A DNA stretch of 64,000 nt from Anthopleura xanthogrammica (taxonomy: Eukaryota; Cnidaria; Anthozoa; Actiniaria; Actiniidae): the NCBI GenBank assembly GCA_964019055.1, contig OZ025211.1:10418400-10482399 (forward strand). Direction: 5' to 3'. Positions 1 to 35,400 of this stretch are shown here, piece after piece. Positions within the stretch are counted from its first letter, which is position 1; the number at the start of each line of letters is the position of its first letter. The position numbers and the translations under genes were made by a program. The notes under the pieces were generated by a model. The model worked only from the letters and a program-made list of their open reading frames with translations. It was not told the DNA's origin and did no database searches.

Positions 1-27
1 ATTTCAAAAAATCTACGAATTTTATCG

Positions 28-270
28 AACCCTAAAACAGCCTCTGGGCTGACCAAGGTCAGGGCAAGGCTAACATTCACAGATGGAATTTAGCATGTTA
101 AGTTTTGCGAAGGGAGAAAAACCGGTAAACCCCGAAAAAAGCCCTCGATCTAATCAAGGGAGAGATCTAACAAACTCTAGTCACATGTGATCCCAAGTCC
201 AGGAATCGAGTCCGAGACCCCACGAGTGAGAGGTGAGTGGGCTTCCGCCCTACGCCACCCTCGATCTCCT
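28..270 (-). repeat. tRNA-derived SINE copy
   Basis: This is a family consensus seen again at several sites below: head CCTCTGGGCTGA, GGAATTTAGC, GGAGGGAGGAAAACCGG, CAAGGGAGAGA, AACAAACTCTA, CACATGTGAT and a terminal GGAATCGA block. Read on the minus strand, the end looks like a tRNA: A-box-like GTGGCGTAGG, then GGnnTCGATTCC as B box. It lies in the intron ahead of the first exon. Confidence 0.7.
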
Positions 271-360
271 TGAACTGTCTGCAAGGCTGGAGAGACGCCC
301 AAATCCTGTCCAATCAAATTTGGTCATTCATTTTTTTTATTTTTTATTTTTTTGCACTAG

Positions 361-23583
<23,223 letters not shown>

Positions 23584-24030
23584 TTGGCTTTCATGCACCT
23601 TCCCATAAAGGGGGCAAAGGAAGACACTTAAATGGCTTCCATACCTTTTCGAGGGAGGCACTTAAATGGTTTCCATGCATTTTCTTATCGAGGGAGCAAA
23701 GGGAGGCACTTTGATGGCTTCCATACCTTTTCCTATAGAGGGAGCAGAGGGAGACACTTAAATGGCTTCCATACCTTTTCCTATCGAGGGTGCAGAGGGA
23801 GGCACTTAAATGGCTTTTGATGCCTTTTCCTATCGAGGGTGCAGAGGGAGGCACTTAAATGGCTCAAAGTCTTACGAAGTAATCTTTTTCCAAATGCCTA
23901 CATATTCGTCAATTCACTACATTCCATTCTCGCAGAAAAAGCAATTTGTTAATGTAATATATTCATTATTATGTCTTCGGGATTCGTTATCTTTTTACCG
24001 ACCGGTATATTCTTCATTTAGTTTTCTAGA

Positions 24031-24036
24031 AATAAA
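24031..24036 (+). promoter_or_regulatory. Candidate poly(A) signal of the coiled-coil gene
   Basis: The first AATAAA hexamer I noticed after the stop at 23583 is here, about 450 bases downstream and beyond the minisatellite. It fits as the 3' end of the transcript. Confidence 0.45.
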
Positions 24037-24039
24037 ATA

Positions 24040-26448
24040 ACACCCAAGAAAAAATAGCCTATATTTTATCTATTCGCCATTCATTAGTAGTATAACAAGA
24101 AATATACGTGATGTAAGGCCACGCATCACCGGCTGGCGGTTCTAAATGAATTCTCACATAGATGTTTTCCAGGTCTTTCGTGCAGTCATATGTGCATGAC
24201 ATTCTGTAAAAGACGTGTTTAAGTTTTAATGATTTTCCTTGATCCTACGGATAACATCAGATATTTTTGTATCAATCTGAGATTATCACTGATAAAAAAT
24301 CGTTCAATCATGAACATATCCAAGATGATCTCGTGCGGACGCAAATTCTTCGGTAATAATATTTTTAGTGATAAGTACGTTTTTTGTTACAATTTTCCTT
24401 ACAGCTCAATGCTATTGGCTTCTTGAAAAGTTTCGACTTTTTTTGATAATATCAACAGACAACATTCTATTTTCAACTTTGTTGAAAATTAAAATGTCTT
24501 ATTTACGTGCGCTTTCTTAGCAGAAGAAGGTTCAGGACTTGGGAACTAATGAATCACAGATAGTTAGCAGACTTGGTTAGATAAGAGTTCAAACCACACT
24601 TATTGTAAGGGCTGGTTATTATGGGGTAATGTCTCATCCCTAGACCAAAATGGTTGATGAGAATCAAGATATGAGGTCTTAGAAGTTCAAGGATAATTTC
24701 TAAATACCATAACAGTCTGGATAGTTTTCATTAAGAGGAAATATAGCACCATTTTTGAGAAATACTTTTTGAAAAAAATCAGGGAAATATTTATGAAAGG
24801 TGTATGTTAAAAAAGGTCGAGAGCATTCTTCAAATTTTTCCTCGGTATTATTCACACTATTTGTAATATATTTTAAGATGTTTTTTTAAATATTTAATTG
24901 ATTTTTGAATGAGTACGATAGCTGTCTTTCGTAATGTCTGGGAAAATTTATGAATCAACTATCTTTACTGTACACAACAAACGAGCCCTTTTTGATTAAA
25001 TTATTTGAAGGATGAATGCCAATCATTTTTCTGTATACTTGATCTGAAGTATTCATCCTCATCCTAAGCGTAAATGAGAAGTTTTCAGGCTTATTTCAAT
25101 TTCTCATCAGAATTATTTAAAGGAGTAATACTCCTCACTCAAATTTTTCTGTATACTTGATTTCATCCTCAAGCGCGCGTTGACGAGCAGTTCTCAGGCT
25201 CATTTCATACAGATGTTTCATTTCTCTCGGCCCTAAAATATTAGCCAATGACACCGCGTTTAGTTAACAGCTAAACATTTTCTTGTTTTTGACTAAAAAA
25301 TAACAGGTTTTACGAGAAAAAAAAACTGGCTTATAGGATCACGTACCGAAAGTCTATCGCCAGTGGAAAAATTCTTAAATGATCGATAGGGGAACGTTTT
25401 GGCGACAAAAATGGTCCACTAGTCAACATTCAATTGCGCACGTCGTCGAAATTTATTATTTCTTGGATATGAATCGATAAAAAAACTATTTCATTAATTG
25501 ACAATATTTCACAAAATATTAACAAAAATCAGAATATTTCGAGTATTTTGGCAGTCTTATTAATTTCTGAGAGAAGCCGATGAAGCCGACAAATCACGAC
25601 TGAGTTCGGATTCTTTCAGTCACATGACAAAGGAACCCATTCGAGTGCTTGACACTTAAGTGTGCTTTCACGCTTGTATGAATCCTGCTCTTTATCTCTT
25701 AAACCATCAAATCTATAAATTAAACCAAATTTTAAAAGCAAACGTTTTTTTTTAAAGAAAATTGGGGACAAGTTGTCGGATGTCAAAAGAACGATTTCTG
25801 TTCGTCGAATATCTATCAAACGGACTCTGCGCTGATTGGCTGCATTCCAGTTTGGAGCCATAATGTTCAAATGAATATTCATATTACAATATTTTTGCCT
25901 CCATGAAGGAAAATATAGATAAAAGATTGTTGAAAATTCATGTGTTTTTTTCCTGCTTTGTGAGCTAAGTCACTGGAAATTTTTTTCAAAATATAATCTG
26001 ATGCATTTTTTCGGTTTTTTTTTTCAATATCTATTTTCAAATGTTTCACTTATTTCTACATGCTACAAGTTTTGCTTTTTGTTTAATCTACTTTTAATTT
26101 AGCCAGCTCAAAAACTAATTTTCTTTTTATTTATAAGCGGTTTTTAAATGCCATAAGCTGGATAGATATTTTTGTGCCGTCATGAAGTTTGCTCAAACTG
26201 CATATTTCCCTAACGAAATCAAAGCGCCGATAATTTTTTTGTCAAATACTAACCATAGATTATTCTTTGACATCTCCGCTTCCGATCTGGTTCAAGCGCG
26301 CAAGTGCACTACGACTTGAATATGTATATGTAAATTATTTGTTGTTTTGGGATTTTTTTCTTATCAGTCAAATTGAGCTATTGCTCAGTTAAATTCGTCG
26401 GAGTAATATACCTTGTCTCTGTCCAGGATAAAACTACTTTTCTTGCTC
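24040..26448. other. Intergenic, AT-rich
   Basis: This lies between the coiled-coil gene and the PIM kinase gene. I see no exon with convincing splice sites, no large inverted repeat and no microsatellite. The PIM promoter or 5' untranslated exon should lie near the 3' side. Confidence 0.5.
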
Positions 26449-26529
26449 ATGGCTACTCGAGGATGCATGTTTGGTTTACCAAGCTGGACTCTGAAATATT
26501 TCAGTATGGACCCGCTCACAGATTCAAGG
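26449..26529 (+). CDS. Candidate first coding exon of the PIM kinase
   Basis: An ATG at 26449 opens 27 codons ending exactly at a strong donor (AGG|GTAAGA at 26529/26530) in phase 0, which fits the phase-0 acceptor at 28235. A pyrimidine-rich acceptor-like site ending CCAG lies at 26423-26426, so a 5' untranslated exon may precede it. No other exon-like signal stood out between the previous gene and 28235. The evidence is only phase and splice consensus. Confidence 0.45.
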
Positions 26530-29365
26530 GTAAGACGTGTTTTTGGTTCATTTGATTACAAAATGTATATATTTTTCGTAGCTCAAATGAAGAATTGATT
26601 TTCATGAATATTTTTATATCAATAAGAACTGGAATTAAGATTTGGATGGAGCTCACTAAGTAGAACAATTTAGAACGAATGTTTATCATACAAAAACAAA
26701 ATAAAACGTTTTCAATTCAAAATAGTAAAGCATACAGCTTATTTTTTGATTATTCAATAGAACGTACAAATATTCAATTCTTAAGTCCGCATTTTTGAGA
26801 AGCGATGATAAATGGTAGACTTTAATTTGCGAATGAAATATTTAAAATTCCAGAGATAATTCATTGAGATTTTTGCACAGCGTAGCACTTTATAGGTTTC
26901 TTGTCACAGAGGCAACATTACTCGAGTCTAAAACATATTAATTTGTAGGCGTAAACAAATAAAGTCTTGAAATTCCTTGTATGAAATGACTTAAAAACAA
27001 CTCCAATTTTGATGGTTGACTCCTTCAAGTTAAGTAAAAAAATAAAACGAAAAAATATCGTGAAAAAATGTTCTTAAAAATTTGACGCTATTTTAAAGCC
27101 AGGATTATCAGTAACTTTTGGGTATCACCGTCTTAAAGATATCCATTCCTTAAAAAGGAATATTCCTAGCCGATAACATGTTCTAGACAAATCTGTTTGG
27201 TTCTCAAATGATAAGAATTCCCCCGGTTTTTAGCATTTGGCTGTAGAATACAAAACCCTTTTAAATTTACCTATGGATAAAATAGCTTGAGGCTAGTTGT
27301 AATGCTTCAACTCTTTTTTGTCGTTAGGGATGTTTTATAGATTTTCAGCAAATCAGACACCGAAATTTCGAGAACACATTCTTTTTAGCACCTTAAGAAA
27401 ACCATTCTCGGTTTATTACATTTATCCTGAAATTTTCGACACGTATAAGTACATTCAAACAAATAGATGCAAGGTTTTCATCTTTACCTGCGATCTCCTT
27501 CAACAGAGGAAGCCAAGTTAATTGGTCGATTCATTCTCATTTATTCTCTCAAAACACTTTCCTCTGTATTGTTTTCCTCCAAACCAAAAATAAAAATCTT
27601 TAGAATTTCAAGTATTTTGAAATTCAAGTCTTAATGCCTCCACTGAGCAAATGGGAAATTGTTTTGAAAGAAAGACTGTATACTGAACTCGAAGACCATT
27701 AAGTTTGACATTTGCCAATCATTCCATGATCTATAGATTTCCGATTCCAGCTGATTTGAGTCTCCAAGTTTTTGTCCTTTGCGGCTAAGACAGACTTTGA
27801 ATTATTTAAGTCATAAAGGATCACTTTCGAAAATCAATTTCTCAACTCATTTAATCTAAAATGTCTGATCTCGAATCAGAAAGGGTATATTTTAATTTTC
27901 TAATGAAATTAGTCGACGGGTTTTTTCTTCGTATTTTAACCGGGTTCTGCATATCGTTTCAAAGATATATTTTTCTATTCAATGGTACAAGAGAATAAAG
28001 CTGATTTGCTGAAGAAAGAAGGTTTAATTTTTAGCAGATCTCTGTCAAATTTCACCAGAAGTGTTAGAGTGTATCGTGCTTTTTGACTTGCTCGCCATTG
28101 GTCAACCGCAAAACACAGCAGTGACGTAATGTATCGAGGCAAACATAATTGGAAGAAATTTGAAATTTGATTGGCCAGGAGCTAGACCATAGAAGGTTAA
28201 TTTATGAGGACGTTTTATCTGTATTTCCCTTCAGTCTGGTGAAAACGTTGAGAATACAGAAGAAGACTTGGTAAACAAAGGTTTGACAACTGAACCAGAT
28301 GAGGAAAAAAATAGCAAAGGCCCTCGTCCTATGAGCTACGAATGTCAACAAGATATGGCAAATGAATCTACAAAACGGCGCTTCTCATCTCTACTCACAG
28401 TAATTTGCCGAACGGCTAAGAGGTCGGCTAATAGAGTAGCGAGAATTAGAAAAACCAAACCAGTAGTCGAAGAGCCGAGGAAAATATCTGTCAGGAATGA
28501 CAGTCCGACGATGCAACCAGATAGTGGATATGAAAATACGATTATCGATCAAGGTATTCCTAGACTTATTCATTAATTCATATAAACTTGCATTAGACAT
28601 AAAAAATTATATTATCATTCGTATCATCCAAAAGTAAATTTTCTCTAAAATTTAGATGGCAAGATCTAAGTATTTCTTGAGATAAACATACAGAATTGGA
28701 ATAGAATTTGAAAATAAAATTTTTTTTTTTTTTTTTAATTCAGTCGAGCAAAGATTTAACGAAACCTATGAACTTCTACATCTGATTGGGCGAGGTGGTT
28801 TTGCAATGGTCTACTCTGGAGTGCGAGTTAGAGACTCTAAACCGGTAAGTCAGGATTGTATGAGTCAGAAATGCTCAAGACTGACCCTACTTGCAGTGTT
28901 TCGTTATTGTATAATTCTGATCATGCACGAACATATGTAATAATGATTATTTACACTCCTCATGTACCTGCACGGCCCGATATCAAAGCTAACATGAGGA
29001 AACTATATATAGAAAGAATATATATTCCTCACAGCTGGTTTCTCTCACACAAAAATCATAGACGTCTTTAAGAGGAAATTAGTTTTTGAGAAACTGTATG
29101 AGAGGTTTTTATTAGGAAGTGAAATGATTATCGTGATGCTGTTTGTTTTGTGTTGTCATTTGGTGGAGTTATCAAGTATCATTGATATTATAATGAAGTC
29201 ACGTCTGAAGGTGGATTTAATTTGGATTGAAGAATATATGAAAAACGTCTTCAATAATGTTTAATTTGTTTGGTTCATCTGTTCTCCTTGATCACATAAA
29301 CTGCATGAAAATATTTCTTTTTTTTTGTATTGGATATTATTTTCAATTTGATTTCTTTCTTCCTG

Positions 29366-29428
<63 letters not shown>

Positions 29429-32400
29429 GTCTCAGTCTATCTGTCTGTCTCTCTGTCTGTCTGTCTGTCTGCCTGAATCTCTCTCTGTCTATCTGTCTCT
29501 CCTTCAATGTTATATTCATATATACCAATCTGATGTGTACTCGGTTGAGTAACGTTGTATAGCATACATCAAATCATACTCTTGTATCCTATTACACTAC
29601 CTTTCTAAGTCAACCGAACTCAAATAGTTAGAATTCAATTTTCATACCGGATGAGAAATACTTCACTTCAAGAACTTCAATAATTTTTCCGGTTCAAATG
29701 GATAAAACCCAACGAAAACATTTCTAAGGATCTTGAAGTCTTTTCATGTAAAATTGATTGCTTTCGAAGACTATTTTGACACAATGGTTGCTACGATCTA
29801 TCACGAACAAAAGAAAACAGATAAAATAACAAATAGCATTTCCAAAACGGCGCAAAAAGTGGGCTTAGGAAAGGAAATTAAAATATTTATACAATGTGTT
29901 TGTTCAGTGTCGTGAAAGCGTCAGTCATATTGCCATTTCGGCATTTTATTAGCTTTCTGTTGTGTCATTATTTCAATATTACACTAAACTGTTATCAAAA
30001 TATTATTTTAAAATATGTATGAAGTGATTAAAGTCTCCAGTCGTAAGGTAAAACGTATATAAGACGAGAAAAAAGATAATAAATATGTTTTCCTAATGAC
30101 ATATTAAAACTGCACAAAAACATGGTTTATAAAGTGTCTTTAAAAGAAAAAAAATACCTTAATGAATTGCGTTTCCGCGCTGTTACCAAATCTATCATTG
30201 ATTGGATACTTTTCGTAAGATGTAAGATAACAAACAACGATGTATTTTTTTTCTTCATTATTTACTGTACTGTTTCTTTTCAGTAAGTTCTTTAACTAAA
30301 TTTTAAAACCATTGCAAGATTCTAATTTTTATATACCTTGACGATCGCATATTTTTCACTTTCTGTTAATATTCATATTTTATAAGAACGTCGAAAAACT
30401 GTGCTAAAATTGAATTTAAAATGAAGTATAAACGAAAGCAAGAAAACAGCAAAAGATGGCTCTATATAATAAACTGAATGGCTTTCAAAAAACACCGCTA
30501 AAACGACTTTTTTAACCAAAAAGTACTTTGAGTGACATCCTAAGGGAAATGTCTTATAGCATGACTATTCTTGCCGTGAAATTATTTCTAAAATTAAAGA
30601 AATGAATGTTAAGAGTACGTTTTTTTGCGAACTTATCTCTGTTTATGAACCAAAATAAGTGTGTCTCCCAGATGGTAACCTTCGAATAATAAAAGTAAGG
30701 ATGAATTATTCATGCTTTATTCTATGTTTACAGTATTTTATGGCACTCGAGTGAGGTGAAGTTAAAGAGATAAAAGATTTTTTTGCCACTCATTTCAATA
30801 TGAAAAGCACCGACGTATCATCAGCCTTCGAATTACGAACTCATTAGGTCGGCTTAGAAATTCATATTTCAAAATACACGAGAAGAAATCTAGAATTGTT
30901 TTTTTCGTGTCGTTAAACCGCGAATTTTGTACCAGGAGGTAAAATGAAAAGGTTAATGTACTCTTGTGGTAGATTCTTGTGGTAGATGTAAGCATTGATA
31001 GTAAATGATGGAAAGAAGAGGTTTTAATTATCTCTTGTCATCTGTTCTCTTCTGTTCTGTTCTGTTCTTTTCTTTTCTGTTCTCTTCTGTTATCTTCTCC
31101 ACTCTTCCTTTCCCTTCTGTTCTATCATCTCCTCTCCTTTTCTCTTCTGTTCTTTTCTGTTCTGTTCTGTTCTGTTCTTTTCTGTTCTGTTCTGTTCTGT
31201 TCTGTTCTGTTCTGTTCTGTTCTGTTCTGTTCTGTTCTGTTCTGTTCTGTTCTGTTCTGTTCTGTTCTGTTCTGTTCTGTTCTGTTCTGTTCTGTTCTGT
31301 TCTGTTCTGTTCTGTTCTGTTCTGTTCTGTTCTGTTCTGTTCTGTTCTGTTCTGTTCTGTTCTGTTCTGTTCTGTTCTGTTCTGTTCTGTTCTGTTCTGT
31401 TCTGTTCTGTTCTGTTCTGTTCTGTTCTGTTCTGTTCTGTTCTGTTCTGTTCTGTTCTGTTCTGTTCTGTTCTGTTCTGTTCTGTTCTGTTCTGTTCTGT
31501 TCTGTTCTGTTCTGTTCTGTTCTGTTCTGTTCTGTTCTGTTCTGTTCTGTTCTGTTCTGTTCTGTTCTGTTCTCTTCTCTTCTCTAAATCACAGCGCTGA
31601 GGGATGAGGGATGTAAAAAGGTATTGGTATTGCCTCAATTTATCAATTACTTCAATCGACGCACATAACTAAACTAATCACTACTGGTTCTTTTTTAAGG
31701 TCGCAATCAAAGTGATACCGAAAAATAACGTATATTCATTTGAAGAAGTAAGTATATCATACAATACTGTGGTAAAGATAAGATAAAAGTGCATAACAAA
31801 GTTCTTAATTAGTTAAGTTTCAAGGAGAGTTTCATTAATTGATCACGCGATTATCGTGCGCCATCTTGGATGAAAAATGCCGGGGGGGGGGGGGAATCCC
31901 TTATAAAAGGGGGCGGGGGTCCTCGTCGTCCCTTTTAGGGTTTGAAATCAGTGTTTTGGTCCCGCTTAGGGTGATAATGACGAGAATGCCCACCAGCTGA
32001 GTTTTGTGGTCCCGCTTAGGGTATAAGACCAACAACAATGCTTCTTTTCAAAGACGTCGTCACAAACTCATACGAGCAGACGGCGTTTGATGCTAGTATC
32101 AAAATACAAATAAAATCGAGAAACCGAACCAAAATGATACGTTATTGATTGGTCCCTCTTAGGGGTGAAATTGCATCACTGCCACGCCCACCATCTCAAA
32201 ATACAGGTCCCTTTTAGGGGTCATTTTCAGAATTTCCGATGAGGACCCCCACCCCCTTTTATAAGGGAGTTCCCCCCCCCCCCCCGGGGGAAATGTGGCT
32301 ATTTTTGTCTTTGAAAGACGTTTTTCAGTAAAAAGTTGTCGAAGAAAAAGGAAATACTGAGAAAATAGGTCATTCCAAGACGTTGTTTCAGAGGTCGACC

Positions 32401-35400
32401 TGTGAGTTAACCGTGCCTTGACTTAGTACAGCCCAGATGTTCTTTCAGGGTTCGATAAAGTATTTCATGTCTATAATCTTTTCTAATGGACTACTTCGAC
32501 GATGCGGCGGCCATCTTGAATCTGAATTAATGAAAATAACTTTTTACGAGATGCCGAGGGTATACGTAGAAGCTGATGAAGAAAAAAACAAATCCTGGGT
32601 TTCTCTGGCCCTATAATGCTGGTTAAGTGACAAGCATTTCATTTTTCTACGTAGTATCAGTCATTATTTTCACATCTTGAATCGCAATGCATTATGGGGC
32701 GTCCAGGGGGCAAAAGAAAACAAAAATGTCGGATAAAATAGAGAGCTTCGTTTATTTGTCTTTCTTTCATGCCCATCTTCTTCATTCATCTCTAGTCAAG
32801 TTGTCTAGGGGTGAAACGTTAATTCAAATCGACGCCATAAGTGTAACATAGATTTGTATATTTGCCCCCTACCAAAATGGCCGCCGCATCGTCGAAGTAG
32901 TCCATTTAGCTTACAAACTCATCACATATTTTCTTTCAGATGGACGGTGTATCTGTACCAATGGAAGTGTATCTTCAGCGATATCTGGACCATCCCAACA
33001 TCATCAAACTCTATGACTACTTTGAATACCACCAAGCTTATGTATTAATTCTTGAGAGACCCACCCATTATAGGGATCTGTTTGACTTTATAACGGAGCA
33101 TAAAAGATTGGCTGAGCCAAATGCAAAGGATATATTCAGACAGGTAATACTGGTGTTCTTTGAGCAGTTTTTGTCCGTTTCAAGAGTAAAATAAGAAATA
33201 TTTTAGTACCACCCATAAAAATCTCTTGCACTGATTCCCAATCTGGGGGTCAAAACAAAAGAATGTGTGGATCCAAGGGGGGTGAGTTGGGTGGCTAGTT
33301 ACCCCCCTTGGAGTTGAATGTATTAAGAATAAAGGATAAGATAAGACCAAAAAAGAAAATGTAATGCCTTGCTTCACTGTGTCCTCTTTGAAGAAGGGTT
33401 TTTAAAAGTCTTTTTTGTCTTTTATATTTTTCATTGTTTTAACACCCAGGTTGGGATTTAGTGCAAGGGGTCTATTTAACAATTAGATCCGAAGCGCGCA
33501 TGGTTTACGTGAAGGTCACAACAATACGAGATTTTTCCAGACTTTGTCTACAGGTTTTTCCAGTATATTTACTTCTATGCTGACATTATTTATGAATATA
33601 ATATATTTCAAGCTTGGTAAGCAACATGCAACATGCAACATGCAACATGCAACATGCAACATGCAACATGCAACTTGCAACATGCAACATGCAACATGCA
33701 ACATGCAACATGCAACATGCAACATGCAACATGCAACATGCAACATGCAACATGCAACATGCAACATGCAACATGCAACATGCAACATGCAACATGCCAC
33801 ATGCCACATGCCACATGCCACATGCCACATGCCACATGCCACATGCCACATGCCACATGCCACATGCCACATGCCACATGCCACATGCCACATGCCACAT
33901 GCCACATGCCACATGCCACATGCCACATGCCACATGCCACATGCCACATGCCACATGCCACATGCCACATGCCACATGCCACATGCCACATGCCACATGC
34001 CACATGCCACATGCCACATGCCACATGCCACATGCCACATGCCACATGCCACATGCCACATGCCACATGCCACATGCCACATGCCACATGCCACATGCCA
34101 CATGCCACATGCCACATGCCACATGCCACATGCCACATGCCACATGCCACATGCCACATGCCACATGCCACATGCCACATGCCACATGCCACATGCCACA
34201 TGCCACATGACCTTCACAAACGTTTTTTGAAATAGCTGCATGTATGTATTGTACAGGTGGTGCATGCTGCCATCTATTGTGAATCTAAAGGAATCTTTCA
34301 TCGAGACATCAAAGACGAGAATATTCTCCTCGACACCAAGACAGGACAAGTCAAGCTGTTTGACTTTGGTTCAGGAACAATTCTCGAGAATACGTTGTAT
34401 ACAGATTATGAAGGTTAGTTACGTGACGGAGGCAATCTCTTTGCTCCTCGCAAAGATATACTCCCAAAAGAACCTTTTTAGCTTAGGCGTAATCAGGCCT
34501 TTTCTGAATACGAAAAACAGGGTGCATTGTGGTCTAGCTTCGGTACAAGCAACACCATATAAGGCATGGTGAACAAAAGATAGATGTACTCAAGCTAGAC
34601 CACAATGCACCTTGTTCCCTATTTCATAAAAGGTCTGTTTAGCCTCATCACAAAGTTTGTTTTGTGTCCCATTTCAGAGTATCAATTCTTTGTTTAACGG
34701 TTGCGCATGAGAAGACACATGAATATGGATACAACTCAAACAAAGAATCTTATTCTCAAGAGAATGACACGTGATCTGAACTTTACGCTCAAGCTAAAGA
34801 GGTCTAGTTGGGTGTCAAAACCAAAGATATTTAAAAAAAAAACATTTCTAAAGTAAATTTGATCCCCTTATTGACGTCACATGCAAGAGGTCTATATACC
34901 CCTTGCAGCACTTCCGAATGCAGCTCAATTTGGAGGACAAAATAAGAGTATTCCAATTCTCAGGAGATTAAAATTCTTTTGTTTTGTCTTCAAAATTGAG
35001 CTGTTTTGAAGTCGCGTACAAGGCGTAAACAAATACCGCTATAACTCTCGCTATAACTCAGCCATTTTTTTTCAGGAACGCGTGCTTATTGTCCTCCAGA
35101 GTGGTTTCGTTTTCACCGTTATTATGCAAGATCCGCCTCTGTTTGGTCACTAGGAGTATTGCTATATAACGTATTAATGGGAGATGTGCCTTTTACTAAT
35201 GAGATAGAAATAGTAAGGGCTGAACTGAACTTCACTGATGATGTCAGTAAAGGTAATAACTGTTTAATCTGTTCATCTATAGACCTCTTTACCTTCGTTG
35301 TTTGTTGTGCCCATTTCAGACCACGTGATGCCACTCTTGAGAGTTGATTCTTTCATGTGTAAGTATTTTAACAAAAGAACATTTCTCAAGGGAATGTCAT

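Noticed and set aside
31005..31638. Open frames of 182-200 codons over the TTCTG array
   Set aside because: A pentanucleotide repeat inside a PIM intron.
33516..34349. CRISPR-like array of short direct repeats
   Set aside because: The heptamers are contiguous with no spacers, the genome is eukaryotic, and the array is embedded in a MITE.
33516..34349. Open frames of 197-277 codons rich in Cys, Met, His and Trp
   Set aside because: They are readings of the CAACATG/CCACATG array, not a metal-binding protein.
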